In this document: piece by piece, positions 53,493 to 62,502 of the stretch
How positions within the stretch are numbered: position 1 is the stretch's first letter
How the letters are laid out: the number at the start of each line of letters is the position of its first letter
Source of the DNA: Myxococcales bacterium
Lineage (GTDB): Bacteria; Myxococcota; Myxococcia; Myxococcales; JAJYLH01
Direction of reading: 5' to 3'
Length of the DNA stretch: 64,000 bases
NCBI GenBank assembly: GCA_021787845.1
Contig: JAJYLH010000005.1
Span: forward strand, 124,001-188,000
Made by a program: the position numbers and the translations under genes
Notes under the pieces: generated by a model
Seen by the model: only the letters and a program-made list of their open reading frames with translations
The model's database searches: none
Told to the model about the DNA's origin: nothing

Positions 53493-54716
53493 CTAGTCGA
53501 GAATCCGGGTCCGGATGCTGGTGGGGAGCGCCGCCACCTTCTCGTGCACCTCGGCCGAGAGGTGCCGGGCGAGGTCCATCACGAGGTAGCCGACCTGGGG
53601 ATCGGTCGCGAGCACCTGCGCCTCGATGTTCGCGTTGGCGTCGGAGACGATGCGGTTGATGTCCCGCAGGACGCCCGGAACGTTCTGGTGCACGTTGAGG
53701 ATGCGGTGGGCGGCAGGGGTCTTGGGCAGCTCGACCTGGGGGAAGTTCACCGCGTGGGTGGTCGCGCCCGAGGCGAGGAAGCGGGCGAGGCTCGAGCCCA
53801 CCTCGCGGCCGATCGCCTCCTGCGCCTCCTCGGTGGACCCGCCGACGTGCGGGGTGAGGATGACGTTCGAAAGACCCCGGAGCTCCGACTCGAACCCGTC
53901 CGAATTCCCGCCCGGCTCCTCGGGGTAGACGTCGATGGCCGCGCCGGCGAGCCGCATCTCCGCGAGCGCCCGGGCAAGCGCCGGAATCACCACCACGTTC
54001 CCCCGGCTCGCGTTGAGTAGGCACGCTCCCGGCCGCATCGCCGCGAGCTCCCGCTCGCCAATCATCTCCTTGGTCTGCGGTGTCGCCGGCACGTGCAGGG
54101 TGACGAAATCCGACTCCCCGAACAGCTCCGGGAGCGACGCGACCGGCCGGTTGTTCCCCATCGGCAGCTTCGGCGTGATGTCGAAGAACAGAACGCGCAT
54201 CCCCACCGCCTCGGCGAGCACGCCCACCTGCGAGCCGATGTGGCCGTAGCCGACGATCCCCAGGGTCTTGCCGCGGACCTCGTGGGAGCCGGCGGCGGAC
54301 TTCTTCCACCGGCCGAGGTGCACGTCCCGGGAGAAATCGCCGAGGCGGCGGGAGAGCGCGATCACCTCGGAGAGAATCAGCTCGGCCACCGACCGGGTGT
54401 TGGAGAAGGGCGCGTTGAAGACGGGGACGCCGCCGGCCTTCGCCGCCTCCAGGTCGACCTGGTTGGTGCCGATGCAGAAGCAGCCGAGCACCACCAGGTC
54501 CGCCGCCCGGGCGAGAACCTCCCGGGTGACGTGGGTCTTCGACCGGATGCCGAGGAGGTGAACCCCTTCGAGCTTCGCGGCCAACTCGTCCCCCTGGAGC
54601 GCTTTCGGGAGCAGCTCGACTTCGAGCCCCTCGGCGGCCAACAGGTCCCGGGCGACCGGGGAGATGCCTTCCAAGAGCAGGGCGCGCAGCTTCTTCGGTT
54701 CGTCGACGGCGGTCAT
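53493..54716 (-). CDS. serA: D-3-phosphoglycerate dehydrogenase
   Basis: 407 residues, E. coli-type with a C-terminal ACT domain. It oxidises 3-phosphoglycerate to 3-phosphohydroxypyruvate, the first step of serine synthesis. NAD site: [14 protein letters not shown]. Catalytic region: [13 protein letters not shown] with the substrate Arg, [10 protein letters not shown], and [12 protein letters not shown] with the catalytic His. The last 80 residues, [20 protein letters not shown], form the ACT domain where serine would inhibit. ATG 54716 has GGAG six bases upstream. It is divergent from serC, so the two likely share a regulatory region. Confidence 0.96.
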   Translation of the reverse strand: MTAVDEPKKLRALLLEGISPVARDLLAAEGLEVELLPKALQGDELAAKLEGVHLLGIRSKTHVTREVLARAADLVVLGCFCIGTNQVDLEAAKAGGVPVFNAPFSNTRSVAELILSEVIALSRRLGDFSRDVHLGRWKKSAAGSHEVRGKTLGIVGYGHIGSQVGVLAEAVGMRVLFFDITPKLPMGNNRPVASLPELFGESDFVTLHVPATPQTKEMIGERELAAMRPGACLLNASRGNVVVIPALARALAEMRLAGAAIDVYPEEPGGNSDGFESELRGLSNVILTPHVGGSTEEAQEAIGREVGSSLARFLASGATTHAVNFPQVELPKTPAAHRILNVHQNVPGVLRDINRIVSDANANIEAQVLATDPQVGYLVMDLARHLSAEVHEKVAALPTSIRTRILD

Positions 54717-54874
54717 GCGTTCTCCGGCGCGGCGAGCGGCAGGCCCGGCGCGAGGGCCCGAGACTAGCCGATGGGGCGGGCGCCTTCGCCCCGCCGCTTT
54801 CGGCCTGTCAGATGTGCGAAGCTCCCCGGTTTGCGAACGCCCTTGGAGCGTCGCCTTCTTCGAGGAGGTTTTCG

Positions 54875-55999
54875 ATGCGTGTCCTGAATTTCAACCCCGG
54901 TCCGGCAGCGCTCCCGCTCCCCGCCTTGGAACGCGCCCGCGACGAGCTGCTCGATTTCGCCGGCACCGGCATGAGCGTGATGGAGCACAGCCACCGTGGC
55001 AAGGATTACGACGCCGTCCACACCGAGGCGATCCTGCTGATGCGCGAATTGTACGGGGTGCCCGACAGCCACGAGGTGCTGTTCATGACCGGCGGCGCCT
55101 CCCAACAGTTCGCGCAGGTGCCGCTGAGCTTCCTGAAACCCGGCGAGAGCGCCGACTACGTCGTCACCGGCGCCTGGAGCCAGAAGGCGTTCCAGGAGGG
55201 GGAGCGGACGGCGCGGTTCGTCGGCGCGAGCGTTCGCGTGGCGGCCGACACCGGTGTCGGAGAGGGGAAGGCCCGCAGCTACACGCGCGCGGCCGGGCCG
55301 GGCGAGATCGAGGCGGACCCGAACGCCGCCTACCTCCACTTCACGACCAACGAGACGATTCACGGCGTCCAGTTCGGCATCGACCCCCGGCGGCCCTTTC
55401 CCTCCTCGAAAGCGCCGCTGGTGGTCGACATGTCGAGCGACTTCTTGTGGCGCAAGCTCGACGTGAGCGCGTTCGACCTCGTCTACGCGGGGGCGCAGAA
55501 GAACCTGGGGCCGAGCGGGGTCACCCTGGTCATCGCGTCGAAGGCGTTCGTCGCGCGCGGGCGCGAAGACCTGCCGAAGATCCTCCAGTACCGGACCAAC
55601 GCTTCCGAGCGCTCGCTCTACAACACGCCGCCGACCTTCGCCATCTACCTCGTGCGCAACGTCCTCGCCTGGGTGAAGTCCGTCGGCGGTCTCGAGGAGA
55701 TAGAGCGCTTGAACCGGGAGAAAGCGGCGCTGCTCTACGACTGTTTGGACCGCTCCCCGGAGTTCTTTCGCTGCCCGGTCGCGAAGGACAGCCGCAGCGT
55801 GATGAACGTGGTCTTCCGGCTGCCGACCGAAGCGCTGGAAGCCGACCTCGTCGCGCGGGCGAAGGCGAGCGGGATGGTCGGCATCAAGGGGCACCGGTCG
55901 GTCGGCGGCCTGCGGGTCTCGCTCTACAACGCCATCCCCCTCGACGCGGTCGAGGCCCTGGTCGCGCTGCTCCAGGCGTTTGCGAAGCAGCACGGCTAG
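54875..55999 (+). CDS. serC: Phosphoserine aminotransferase
   Basis: 374 residues. ATG 54875 is fixed by GAGGAGGT five bases upstream (54862-54869), although the frame opens earlier. It transaminates phosphohydroxypyruvate to phosphoserine with pyridoxal phosphate. [13 protein letters not shown] at the N-terminus, [21 protein letters not shown] and the PLP lysine in [12 protein letters not shown] are as in the family, and [23 protein letters not shown] is close (residue choice KASGM here). It pairs with the divergent serA. The third step, serB, is not in the window. Two small genes follow with good ribosome-binding sites. Confidence 0.96.
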   Translation: MRVLNFNPGPAALPLPALERARDELLDFAGTGMSVMEHSHRGKDYDAVHTEAILLMRELYGVPDSHEVLFMTGGASQQFAQVPLSFLKPGESADYVVTGAWSQKAFQEGERTARFVGASVRVAADTGVGEGKARSYTRAAGPGEIEADPNAAYLHFTTNETIHGVQFGIDPRRPFPSSKAPLVVDMSSDFLWRKLDVSAFDLVYAGAQKNLGPSGVTLVIASKAFVARGREDLPKILQYRTNASERSLYNTPPTFAIYLVRNVLAWVKSVGGLEEIERLNREKAALLYDCLDRSPEFFRCPVAKDSRSVMNVVFRLPTEALEADLVARAKASGMVGIKGHRSVGGLRVSLYNAIPLDAVEALVALLQAFAKQHG

Positions 56000-56025
56000 C
56001 CGCACTTTCGGGATCGGAGGCTCCG

Positions 56026-56226
56026 ATGCCGATGGATCGCGGCACCACGCGACAGGCACGCCGGGTGTTCGGGTCGCGCGACGAAGCGCCCGCGCCGCCG
56101 GCCGCCAAGACCCGCGGCGGGGAGGCTCCGGCGCCGCCGCCCGGCCATCCGCGCCCGGGTCCGAGGCCCGGCGACCTCGGCGGCGAGCTGTTCCCGGAAG
56201 GCTCGGACCGTCCGCCGCACCGGTGA
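56026..56226 (+). CDS. Small proline-rich protein of unknown function
   Basis: 66 residues. ATG 56026 is preceded by CGGAGGC (56014-56020), spacing 6, which makes translation likely. It lies 26 bases after serC. The sequence is hydrophilic and disordered, rich in Pro, Gly, Arg and Ala (GGEAPAPPPGHPRPGPRPGD), and ends PPHR; no membrane segment. I do not recognise it. The frame continues upstream inside serC, which also makes a chance open frame possible. Confidence 0.5.
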   Translation: MPMDRGTTRQARRVFGSRDEAPAPPAAKTRGGEAPAPPPGHPRPGPRPGDLGGELFPEGSDRPPHR

Positions 56227-56331
56227 TGGGTGAACGGCGTCGCCTCGCCCGCCGCCCTGCGCGATGGAAGGCGGCGAGGCCGGCTACGACCGTTATGTCG
56301 TAGCCTGGCGTTCCTTTTGGGGAGGCTTTCG

Positions 56332-56877
56332 ATGCCGCGCGACGACGACGGTTACGACGACCGGCCGAAGAAGACCTGGCGGGAGATCGATCAGCTTCGG
56401 GACGGGAAGCGCTCCCGCTCGGCGACACCGCCGGCGGAGAGGGCGCGGCTCGAGCGGTCGGCGAGCTACAGCCGGTACAAGTCGGCGGCCGACAAGTTCT
56501 TCTCCGGTGAGCTGCTGCCCGAGGCGCTCGCGGAGAAGGTCGACCCGACCGGCGGGTCGCGGGCGAAGAAGGACCAGGTGGCGAAGCTGCGCCAGGTCGA
56601 GGATTTCCGGGAGTTCGCGACGCTCGCGAAGGCCTACGTCGACGAGCACGGGGTGCCCGACGACCCTTATGTCGTCGACCGGCTCCTCGGCCATCCGAAC
56701 GAAGGCGTCGTGCAGAAGACCCTGGACAAGCTCAGCGAGCTGCTCCAAGCGGGCGGCTTCAAGGTGCCGAAGTCGCTGCCCGAGCGGCTGAAGTCGCTGG
56801 AGCTTTCGAGCGACGACCCGGACCTCCAGGACCGCGCCAAGGCGCTCGCGAAGGCGATTCGCGACCGGCCGAGGTGA
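56332..56877 (+). CDS. Unknown hydrophilic, helical protein
   Basis: 181 residues. ATG 56332 follows GGGGAGG with 6 bases between, a strong site. The N-terminal 50 residues are highly charged and probably disordered (DDDGYDDRPKKTWREIDQL). The rest is predicted helical from its pattern (AKLRQVEDFREFATLAKAYV; VVDRLLGHPNEGVVQKTLDKL). The segment GVVQKTLDKLSELLQAGGFK looks like one repeat of an armadillo/HEAT-type helix pair. No catalytic motif. It is the third gene after serC and could be co-transcribed. Family not recognised. Confidence 0.65.
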   Translation: MPRDDDGYDDRPKKTWREIDQLRDGKRSRSATPPAERARLERSASYSRYKSAADKFFSGELLPEALAEKVDPTGGSRAKKDQVAKLRQVEDFREFATLAKAYVDEHGVPDDPYVVDRLLGHPNEGVVQKTLDKLSELLQAGGFKVPKSLPERLKSLELSSDDPDLQDRAKALAKAIRDRPR

Positions 56878-56921
56878 CGCCAAGCGGTAGCGCCGCCGCA
56901 AGCCGGGAGCCCTGTCGCTAT

Positions 56922-59816
56922 TCAGGTCCGGCCGAGGCCCTCCGGAAAGCTCTTGGCAAAGAGGCTGGGGAACACCGGGAACACGGGCGGACGTTCTTCG
57001 TACAGGTCGAGGAACGCCCGCACCACGTCCGGGTCGAACTGGGTGCCGGCGAAGTCGCGCAGCTCCTGGATCGCCCGGGCGTGCCCGACCCCACGGCGGT
57101 AGGGGCGGTCGCTGGTCATCGCGTCGTAGGCGTCGGCCACCGCGATGATGCGGCTCTCGAAGGGGATGTCGTAGCCGGCCCTCCGCGTCGGGTAGCCGCT
57201 GCCGTCGAAGCGCTCGTGGTGCATGAGGATGCACCGGTTGACGCCGGCGAGCTCCTCGACGCTCTCGAGGATGCGGTACCCGATTTCCGGATGCTGCCGG
57301 ACGATCTCCTCTTCTTCGGGCGTCAGGCGGCCTTCCTTGCGCAGAAGCTGCTCGGGAATCCCGAGCTTGCCGACGTCGTGGAGCACCGCCGAGATGCGGA
57401 CGCGCTCGATTTCCAGCTCGGTCATCTCCAGCTTGCGGCCGAGCTCGGTCGCCAGGAGCGACACCCGGCGCGAGTGGCCGTGGGTGAAGAGGTCCTTCGC
57501 CTCGACCGCGAACGCCATCGCCTCGATGGTCTGGAGGAACACCTCCTTCTTCGCCAGCACCAGCTCGAAGTTCACCTTGGCGAGGTGCTCGTTCTTCTCG
57601 GCGAGGCTGCGCTCGAGCGCGCGCAGGTGCAACAGGTGCTTCAAGCGCGCGCGCAGCTCGAGGAAGTTGAACGGCTTGGTCAGGTAGTCGTCCGCCCCGA
57701 ACTCGATGCCCTGCACCTTCTGGTGGATGTCGCCCCGGGCAGTGACCAGGATGATCGGAATCGCCTTGGTCAGCGGGTGCTTCTTCAGGTCGCTGACGAG
57801 CGAGAAGCCGCTCTTGCGAGGCATCATCACGTCCGCCACGATGATCTGCGGCAGCCGCTTCTGCGCCACCTGGAAGGCCTCCTCGCCGTCGGTGGCGGTG
57901 ATGATGTGGTACTCGCGCCCGAGGATGGTCTTCAGATAGGCGAGCATGTCCCGGTTGTCGTCGGCGATGAGGACCTTCGCCCGCTCCGGATGCAGCACGA
58001 GATCGGTCTCGTCCTCCGGCGGCACTTCCGCTTGGCTCAAGTCCGCGAGGACCAGGTCGGCCGGGTTCGAGATGACCGTGGCGAGCTTCTTGAGCTCGGC
58101 GCCCTGCCGGCGGTCGATCGCCACCTTCTCGTCCACCCGCCGGCGGTCGAGCCGTTCCTGGGGGTACGCCGCGCGATCGGTGGGGAGGCGAAACTCGAAG
58201 GTGGAACCCTGGTCGAGGGTGCTCGAAACCTTCACCTCGCCCCCCTGGAACTCCACGATTTCCTTGACGAGCGCGAGGCCGATGCCGGTGCCGCCGTACT
58301 GGCGTTGCTCCGACCCGTCGACCTGGTGGAAACGGGTGAAGAGCTGGGGCAGCTCCGACGCCGGAATGCCGATGCCGTTGTCCTTCACCCGCACGACGAG
58401 CCGCGCCTCCTCGATGCGGGCGAAGACGTTCACCTGCGGCGGCCGCTCCCGGACCTCGGCGCTGAACTTGATGCCGTTGGAGATGAGGTTGAGCACCGCG
58501 CGCTCGAACTTGTCCAGGTCGAGCGGCACCGGGCCGAGCGATTCCGGACAGTCGAGGGAGAGCTCCACCCCGCGCCGTTGGGCGAGCCCCTTCGCCGAGT
58601 CGACGAGGTTGCCGAGGATGTTGGCCGGGTCCGCGTCGTCCAAGGTCAGCCGCATCACGCCGGCGTCGTAGCGGGCGAGGTCCAAGAGCGAGTTGACCAG
58701 GGCGAGAAGGCGGTTGGCGTTCACCCGGGCGATGTCGAGATGCTTGCGCTGCTCGTCCGTCAGGTAGCCGTGGTGCCCCACGATCAGATTGTCAACCGGC
58801 ACGGTGATCAGGTTCAAGGGCGTACGAAACTCGTGGGAGACGTTCTGGAAGAACTCGGTCTTCAGACGGTCCGCTTCCTTCGCTTTCTCCAGAGCCGTCT
58901 GAAGCGCCGCGTTCGCGATAGACAGCTCCTGGGTGCGCTGCTCGACCCGCTTCTCCAAGGTGGCGTTGAGCTCGCGGATTTCTTCGTAGCGGGACTCGAG
59001 GTCAGACATGCTGCCGACGAGTCCCTCGTTCTGAGTTCGGAGCAGCTCGCCCTGGGCGCGCGAGATCGCGCGATAGCCGAGCACTGCCGCCAGGGAGCCG
59101 CCAATCGCAAGGCCGAGGGCCGAGCCCGCCAGGTGTCCTACCGCCGGGGCGAAGAGGAACCAGGCCAAACTAGCACCGATGATCGCGCCGACCGCGGCGA
59201 CCAGCAATGGTCGTTGCGCGGGGAGGTTCCATGCGATCTCGTACCGACACTTATCGGCACCCATGACTTGACAGGACGTTTCCCGCACCCGGGCCGGGGG
59301 CAACCCCCAAATGGTCGGAAAGCTCGCAAACTGGCCGATTCGGACATCGCAGATTCGCCTGTTCGGCTCATGGCGAGTCGACTGGAACGAGAGCTTGAGC
59401 CGTCTGTCGGTGAGCTCCTCGATTTCGAAACGCCCGGTACGGTTGTAGCTTGGCCCAAGCTTCACCACCTGCTGGTAAGCAAGCTTGGGCGTCCCAAGCG
59501 CTCTCAACATGTAGTACGCGAATCCCATCGCCTGTGGGGTCGCGATGAAGAGCCCCGACTTTCTTGCGAAGTCTGGATCTCCGGAACCATCGGCCAGCAA
59601 GTCAACGAAGCGGCAGACGAAGTCAAAGGAGACGAAGTTCTTCTTGTCAAGAACGTATTCAAGCGGTAGCGCCGAGCCCAACTGACGGTAGGTTTCCTCG
59701 AGGCGATCGCGTCCGTAGATCTTCTCGAAGTAAAGCGCGACCGTCGCGAGTGCTCGGCAGGAATGTTCCGGTGCCGTGTCCGGATTGTCAAGCGCGATCG
59801 TCGTCGGCAACGTCAT
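56922..59816 (-). CDS. Hybrid histidine kinase with receiver and HD-GYP (c-di-GMP phosphodiesterase) domains
   Basis: 964 residues. ATG 59816 has AAGGAG upstream. Order: an N-terminal sensor of about 200 residues ending C-x4-DKCRYEIAW (unknown family, V4R/CACHE-like ending); two transmembrane helices (about 202-250); a coiled coil; HisKA (NVSHEFRTPL); HATPase_c (NLISNGIKF, DNGIGIP, GGTGIGLAL); a receiver domain (IIVADVMMPRKSG); a second helical linker; and an HD-GYP domain with HDVGKLGIP, RQHPEIGYRIL and HHERFDGSGYP. It couples phosphorelay to c-di-GMP breakdown in one chain. It follows the PilZ gene by 45 bases. Confidence 0.92.
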   Translation of the reverse strand: MTLPTTIALDNPDTAPEHSCRALATVALYFEKIYGRDRLEETYRQLGSALPLEYVLDKKNFVSFDFVCRFVDLLADGSGDPDFARKSGLFIATPQAMGFAYYMLRALGTPKLAYQQVVKLGPSYNRTGRFEIEELTDRRLKLSFQSTRHEPNRRICDVRIGQFASFPTIWGLPPARVRETSCQVMGADKCRYEIAWNLPAQRPLLVAAVGAIIGASLAWFLFAPAVGHLAGSALGLAIGGSLAAVLGYRAISRAQGELLRTQNEGLVGSMSDLESRYEEIRELNATLEKRVEQRTQELSIANAALQTALEKAKEADRLKTEFFQNVSHEFRTPLNLITVPVDNLIVGHHGYLTDEQRKHLDIARVNANRLLALVNSLLDLARYDAGVMRLTLDDADPANILGNLVDSAKGLAQRRGVELSLDCPESLGPVPLDLDKFERAVLNLISNGIKFSAEVRERPPQVNVFARIEEARLVVRVKDNGIGIPASELPQLFTRFHQVDGSEQRQYGGTGIGLALVKEIVEFQGGEVKVSSTLDQGSTFEFRLPTDRAAYPQERLDRRRVDEKVAIDRRQGAELKKLATVISNPADLVLADLSQAEVPPEDETDLVLHPERAKVLIADDNRDMLAYLKTILGREYHIITATDGEEAFQVAQKRLPQIIVADVMMPRKSGFSLVSDLKKHPLTKAIPIILVTARGDIHQKVQGIEFGADDYLTKPFNFLELRARLKHLLHLRALERSLAEKNEHLAKVNFELVLAKKEVFLQTIEAMAFAVEAKDLFTHGHSRRVSLLATELGRKLEMTELEIERVRISAVLHDVGKLGIPEQLLRKEGRLTPEEEEIVRQHPEIGYRILESVEELAGVNRCILMHHERFDGSGYPTRRAGYDIPFESRIIAVADAYDAMTSDRPYRRGVGHARAIQELRDFAGTQFDPDVVRAFLDLYEERPPVFPVFPSLFAKSFPEGLGRT

Positions 59817-59861
59817 TCGCCGTCTCCTTCCTTGCCGAAGCGCTCACGAACAGGACTCGCA

Positions 59862-62225
59862 TCACGCTTCATCGCCGCCTCTGCGGCAGAGGTCGCCATG
59901 TTGTCGGTAAAGCACCTCCCAGGCATCCATGAGGGGACGAAACAGACTTCGATGCAGCGTGCGGAAGCGAAGGTCAGCCACCCAGGAGAAGCCAGCCCGC
60001 TCGAGCGCAGGTCGCGCCGCCGGTTCCCCAAGGGCCACCGCGTGCGTCAGTCCTCTTTCGTAGGCACTGGACGCGGCATCGAGGGCCAGCGCGAACCGAA
60101 CCTCGTCGGCAAGACGCCCGTCCACGAACGGATGAAAAGAGGCATGGTTGAGAAACTCGTTGATCTGAACTGCCTTGGTGCTGGTTTCGACGAGCGCCGC
60201 CCCCAAGAAGCGTCCGCCGGCGATGGCGAGCCGAACCCGCCTGCCTCGCTCGAGACCGACCGCCGCGTAATCCCGTCCAAGTCGAGTAAGGCGCAACCCC
60301 TTGGCCGTAAGGTCTTCACTGAGAATGGCCAAGATGGAGTGAGTACGCGCAAGCTGCGCAGCAACCCATGGCAGCTCGTCGTCCGCGGCCTCCCGAGTTT
60401 CGATGGCGTCGTCGCGAGGGGGCAAGGGGCCGTTGGGGCGGAGGAACAGGCCGAGCTCCCCGGCCTCGGAAAGCGGTGAACGGTCGAGCGCACGGCCAGT
60501 CCAACCAAAGAGCCGATTGACGGACTTCTGATCCTTCTTCCATATGAACTTGACGAAGTCCGCCGTAGCCTTGCCCTCGAGCAAACCAGCCAAGACTCGG
60601 CAGAGCGCACGGCTGACGAGCTCCAAATCACCTGCGTGTCGCGTCATCGCCGCCAGGTGGGTCGCCAGCCAGGCGCGGTCATACGTGCGCAATCCTTGGA
60701 TGTGACCAAGAATCGCGCCGCCCTCGACGTAGACGATGCTGGTAGAGACCTCGGACCGCGGGCCGAGGAGCGCGGAGAACGATTGAGCGACCGCCGATTC
60801 ACTGGCCTCTGAGCCGTCCGCATAAAGATGAAAGCGATGGCCCGCTTGCCCAAACAAGGCTCGAATTGTCCCGGCGTCTTCGGGTCCCGCGATCGCAACG
60901 TTCGCGTGGCTTGCTCCGACCAGCAACCGCTCCAAAGCGTGCCGCGCCAAGCCGTCGGCCGTAATCTCGATTCCGTAACGGCGACCGCCACGTGACATCA
61001 AGGTCGAGCTGCGGACGGTTCCGACCAGGCGGACGGGCCCCTCGGGTGTCTCGATCTCCAATTCGTCCAGCACCAGCCCGGGAGGCAGGAGCGCTCCCGC
61101 ATCCCCCACGTGCACCGACAGCCCGGTGGCGTTCAGGTCGACCAGCCCGTAGCGCCCGTCGACGCCGGTCAGCTTGGAGCGCAGATGGACGAGCCCCACC
61201 CGGTCCGCAGGCGGCACCTGCCGGTACGAGCCGCGCCGGTGCTCGACCCGGAGCGACTGCGGGAGCCGGACGACGGGCGGCGACTTCGAGACGAGCACGC
61301 ACAACCCGCTGTGGCTCCGACCCGTGATGTCGAAGGTGAGCCGCAGCGCTTCCGGGGGGTCGAACGGCGCCTCGAGCGGGCCCTGGAGCACGAGCGTCCC
61401 TTCCTTCGCGTCGATGGCCGCGATGTGCAGCTTCACCGGATTCGGGTCGTCCGCCCGTTCGAGCGAGACCTTGGCCTCCGCCCGCTCGGCCTTGGTCAGG
61501 GCCGCCACGATCTGGACCGGCTCGCGCAACACGTTCAGCGTCTGCGCCGGCGACCGCGGGGGCGCCTCGAACGCCAGCCCGACCTGCAAGACCGGCTCCT
61601 CACCGACCACCCGCGTGCGCCGGATGCTCGCCGCCGCCTGCCGCAGGAGCACCCGCTCGCCGTCGACCAGCTCGATGTCGCTCACCGGGTTCGCGGCGAA
61701 GAAGCGCTCCGGCCGGTCCGCCAGCGGCACCTCGAACGACAAGCCCCGATGGGAGAGGTCGACCGCGGGATGCGAGAACCGGCTCCCCTCGACGACGCCG
61801 CGGACCTCGAGCGCGCGCCCCCGCAGGTCGAGCCGCGGCGACTGCCGGGGCAGCAGAATCTTGCGCAGCCGCTGCGAGAGCGCCTCGCGCGACAACGACT
61901 GCCGGAGGAACTCGAACGAGTAGCCTTCCGCGAAACCGGCGAGCTCGGCGGCCGCCTCCTCCGGACCCACGATCACGAGCGGCGAGGCCGGCGCCGCCGC
62001 GCGCAAGCGGTCCAGGTCCGAGTGCCGGACCCGCTGGGCGTCGAGCACGATGGCGCGGAAGGCGCGTTCGGCGAGCAGCGCCAGCGCCTCTTCGGTCGTC
62101 TCGACTTCGACCAGCTCCGCCGGGACCTCGGCCGCGAGCAGGGTCTCGCGCGCCTGCGGTCCGAGACCGACGCCCACCAGCGCGCTCGTCGGATGACTCC
62201 GCGTTGCTTCCGGCCTGCTGCTCAT
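59862..62225 (-). CDS. PilZ-domain protein with a GNAT-like C-terminal region
   Basis: 787 residues. Residues 1-130 resemble a receiver domain without the full acidic site. Two PilZ-like domains follow: RVEHRRGSYRQVPP with VDLNATGLSVHV near residues 340-390 is the better, with R-x-x-x-R and the D-x-S-x-x-G-like motif; an earlier one (about 135-230, RLDLRGRALEV, VDLSHRGLSFEV) is weaker. From residue 470 the sequence resembles acyltransferase (GNAT or FeeM-like) folds: SIVYVEGGAILGHIQGLRTY and LAIAGGRFLGAALVETS. It probably binds c-di-GMP; the ligand of the C-terminal half is unknown. First gene of a two-gene operon with the HD-GYP hybrid. Confidence 0.78.
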   Translation of the reverse strand: MSSRPEATRSHPTSALVGVGLGPQARETLLAAEVPAELVEVETTEEALALLAERAFRAIVLDAQRVRHSDLDRLRAAAPASPLVIVGPEEAAAELAGFAEGYSFEFLRQSLSREALSQRLRKILLPRQSPRLDLRGRALEVRGVVEGSRFSHPAVDLSHRGLSFEVPLADRPERFFAANPVSDIELVDGERVLLRQAAASIRRTRVVGEEPVLQVGLAFEAPPRSPAQTLNVLREPVQIVAALTKAERAEAKVSLERADDPNPVKLHIAAIDAKEGTLVLQGPLEAPFDPPEALRLTFDITGRSHSGLCVLVSKSPPVVRLPQSLRVEHRRGSYRQVPPADRVGLVHLRSKLTGVDGRYGLVDLNATGLSVHVGDAGALLPPGLVLDELEIETPEGPVRLVGTVRSSTLMSRGGRRYGIEITADGLARHALERLLVGASHANVAIAGPEDAGTIRALFGQAGHRFHLYADGSEASESAVAQSFSALLGPRSEVSTSIVYVEGGAILGHIQGLRTYDRAWLATHLAAMTRHAGDLELVSRALCRVLAGLLEGKATADFVKFIWKKDQKSVNRLFGWTGRALDRSPLSEAGELGLFLRPNGPLPPRDDAIETREAADDELPWVAAQLARTHSILAILSEDLTAKGLRLTRLGRDYAAVGLERGRRVRLAIAGGRFLGAALVETSTKAVQINEFLNHASFHPFVDGRLADEVRFALALDAASSAYERGLTHAVALGEPAARPALERAGFSWVADLRFRTLHRSLFRPLMDAWEVLYRQHGDLCRRGGDEA

Positions 62226-62502
62226 GGTCTCACTTCCCTCCTCCGACGTGTCCGTCGACTTGCCGTCCCGCCGACCGCCATCCCGAGCCGCCTCACCCTC
62301 GTTCTGCCCGCGTCACCCGACCGCGCTGGACAACCGACCTTCGGGGTCTGTGCTGGATGGTGATTCGGCACCTCGTCGCCACCTTGAAGCGGAGCCGTCC
62401 GTGTTCGCCAGTGTAGCCAATTCCGAAGCCCGTTGACGCCTGACGCGCAAGCGACTATCCGACCGAACCGTACATGTCGGCTCGTGAAGGGAGTGTTCGC
62501 CA
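62226..62502. other. Divergent intergenic region
   Basis: 277 bases between the PilZ and lpdA genes. It must hold both promoters. A GAAGGGAG at 62486-62493 is the likely lpdA ribosome-binding site. I see no clear -35/-10 pair or known riboswitch. Confidence 0.3.
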
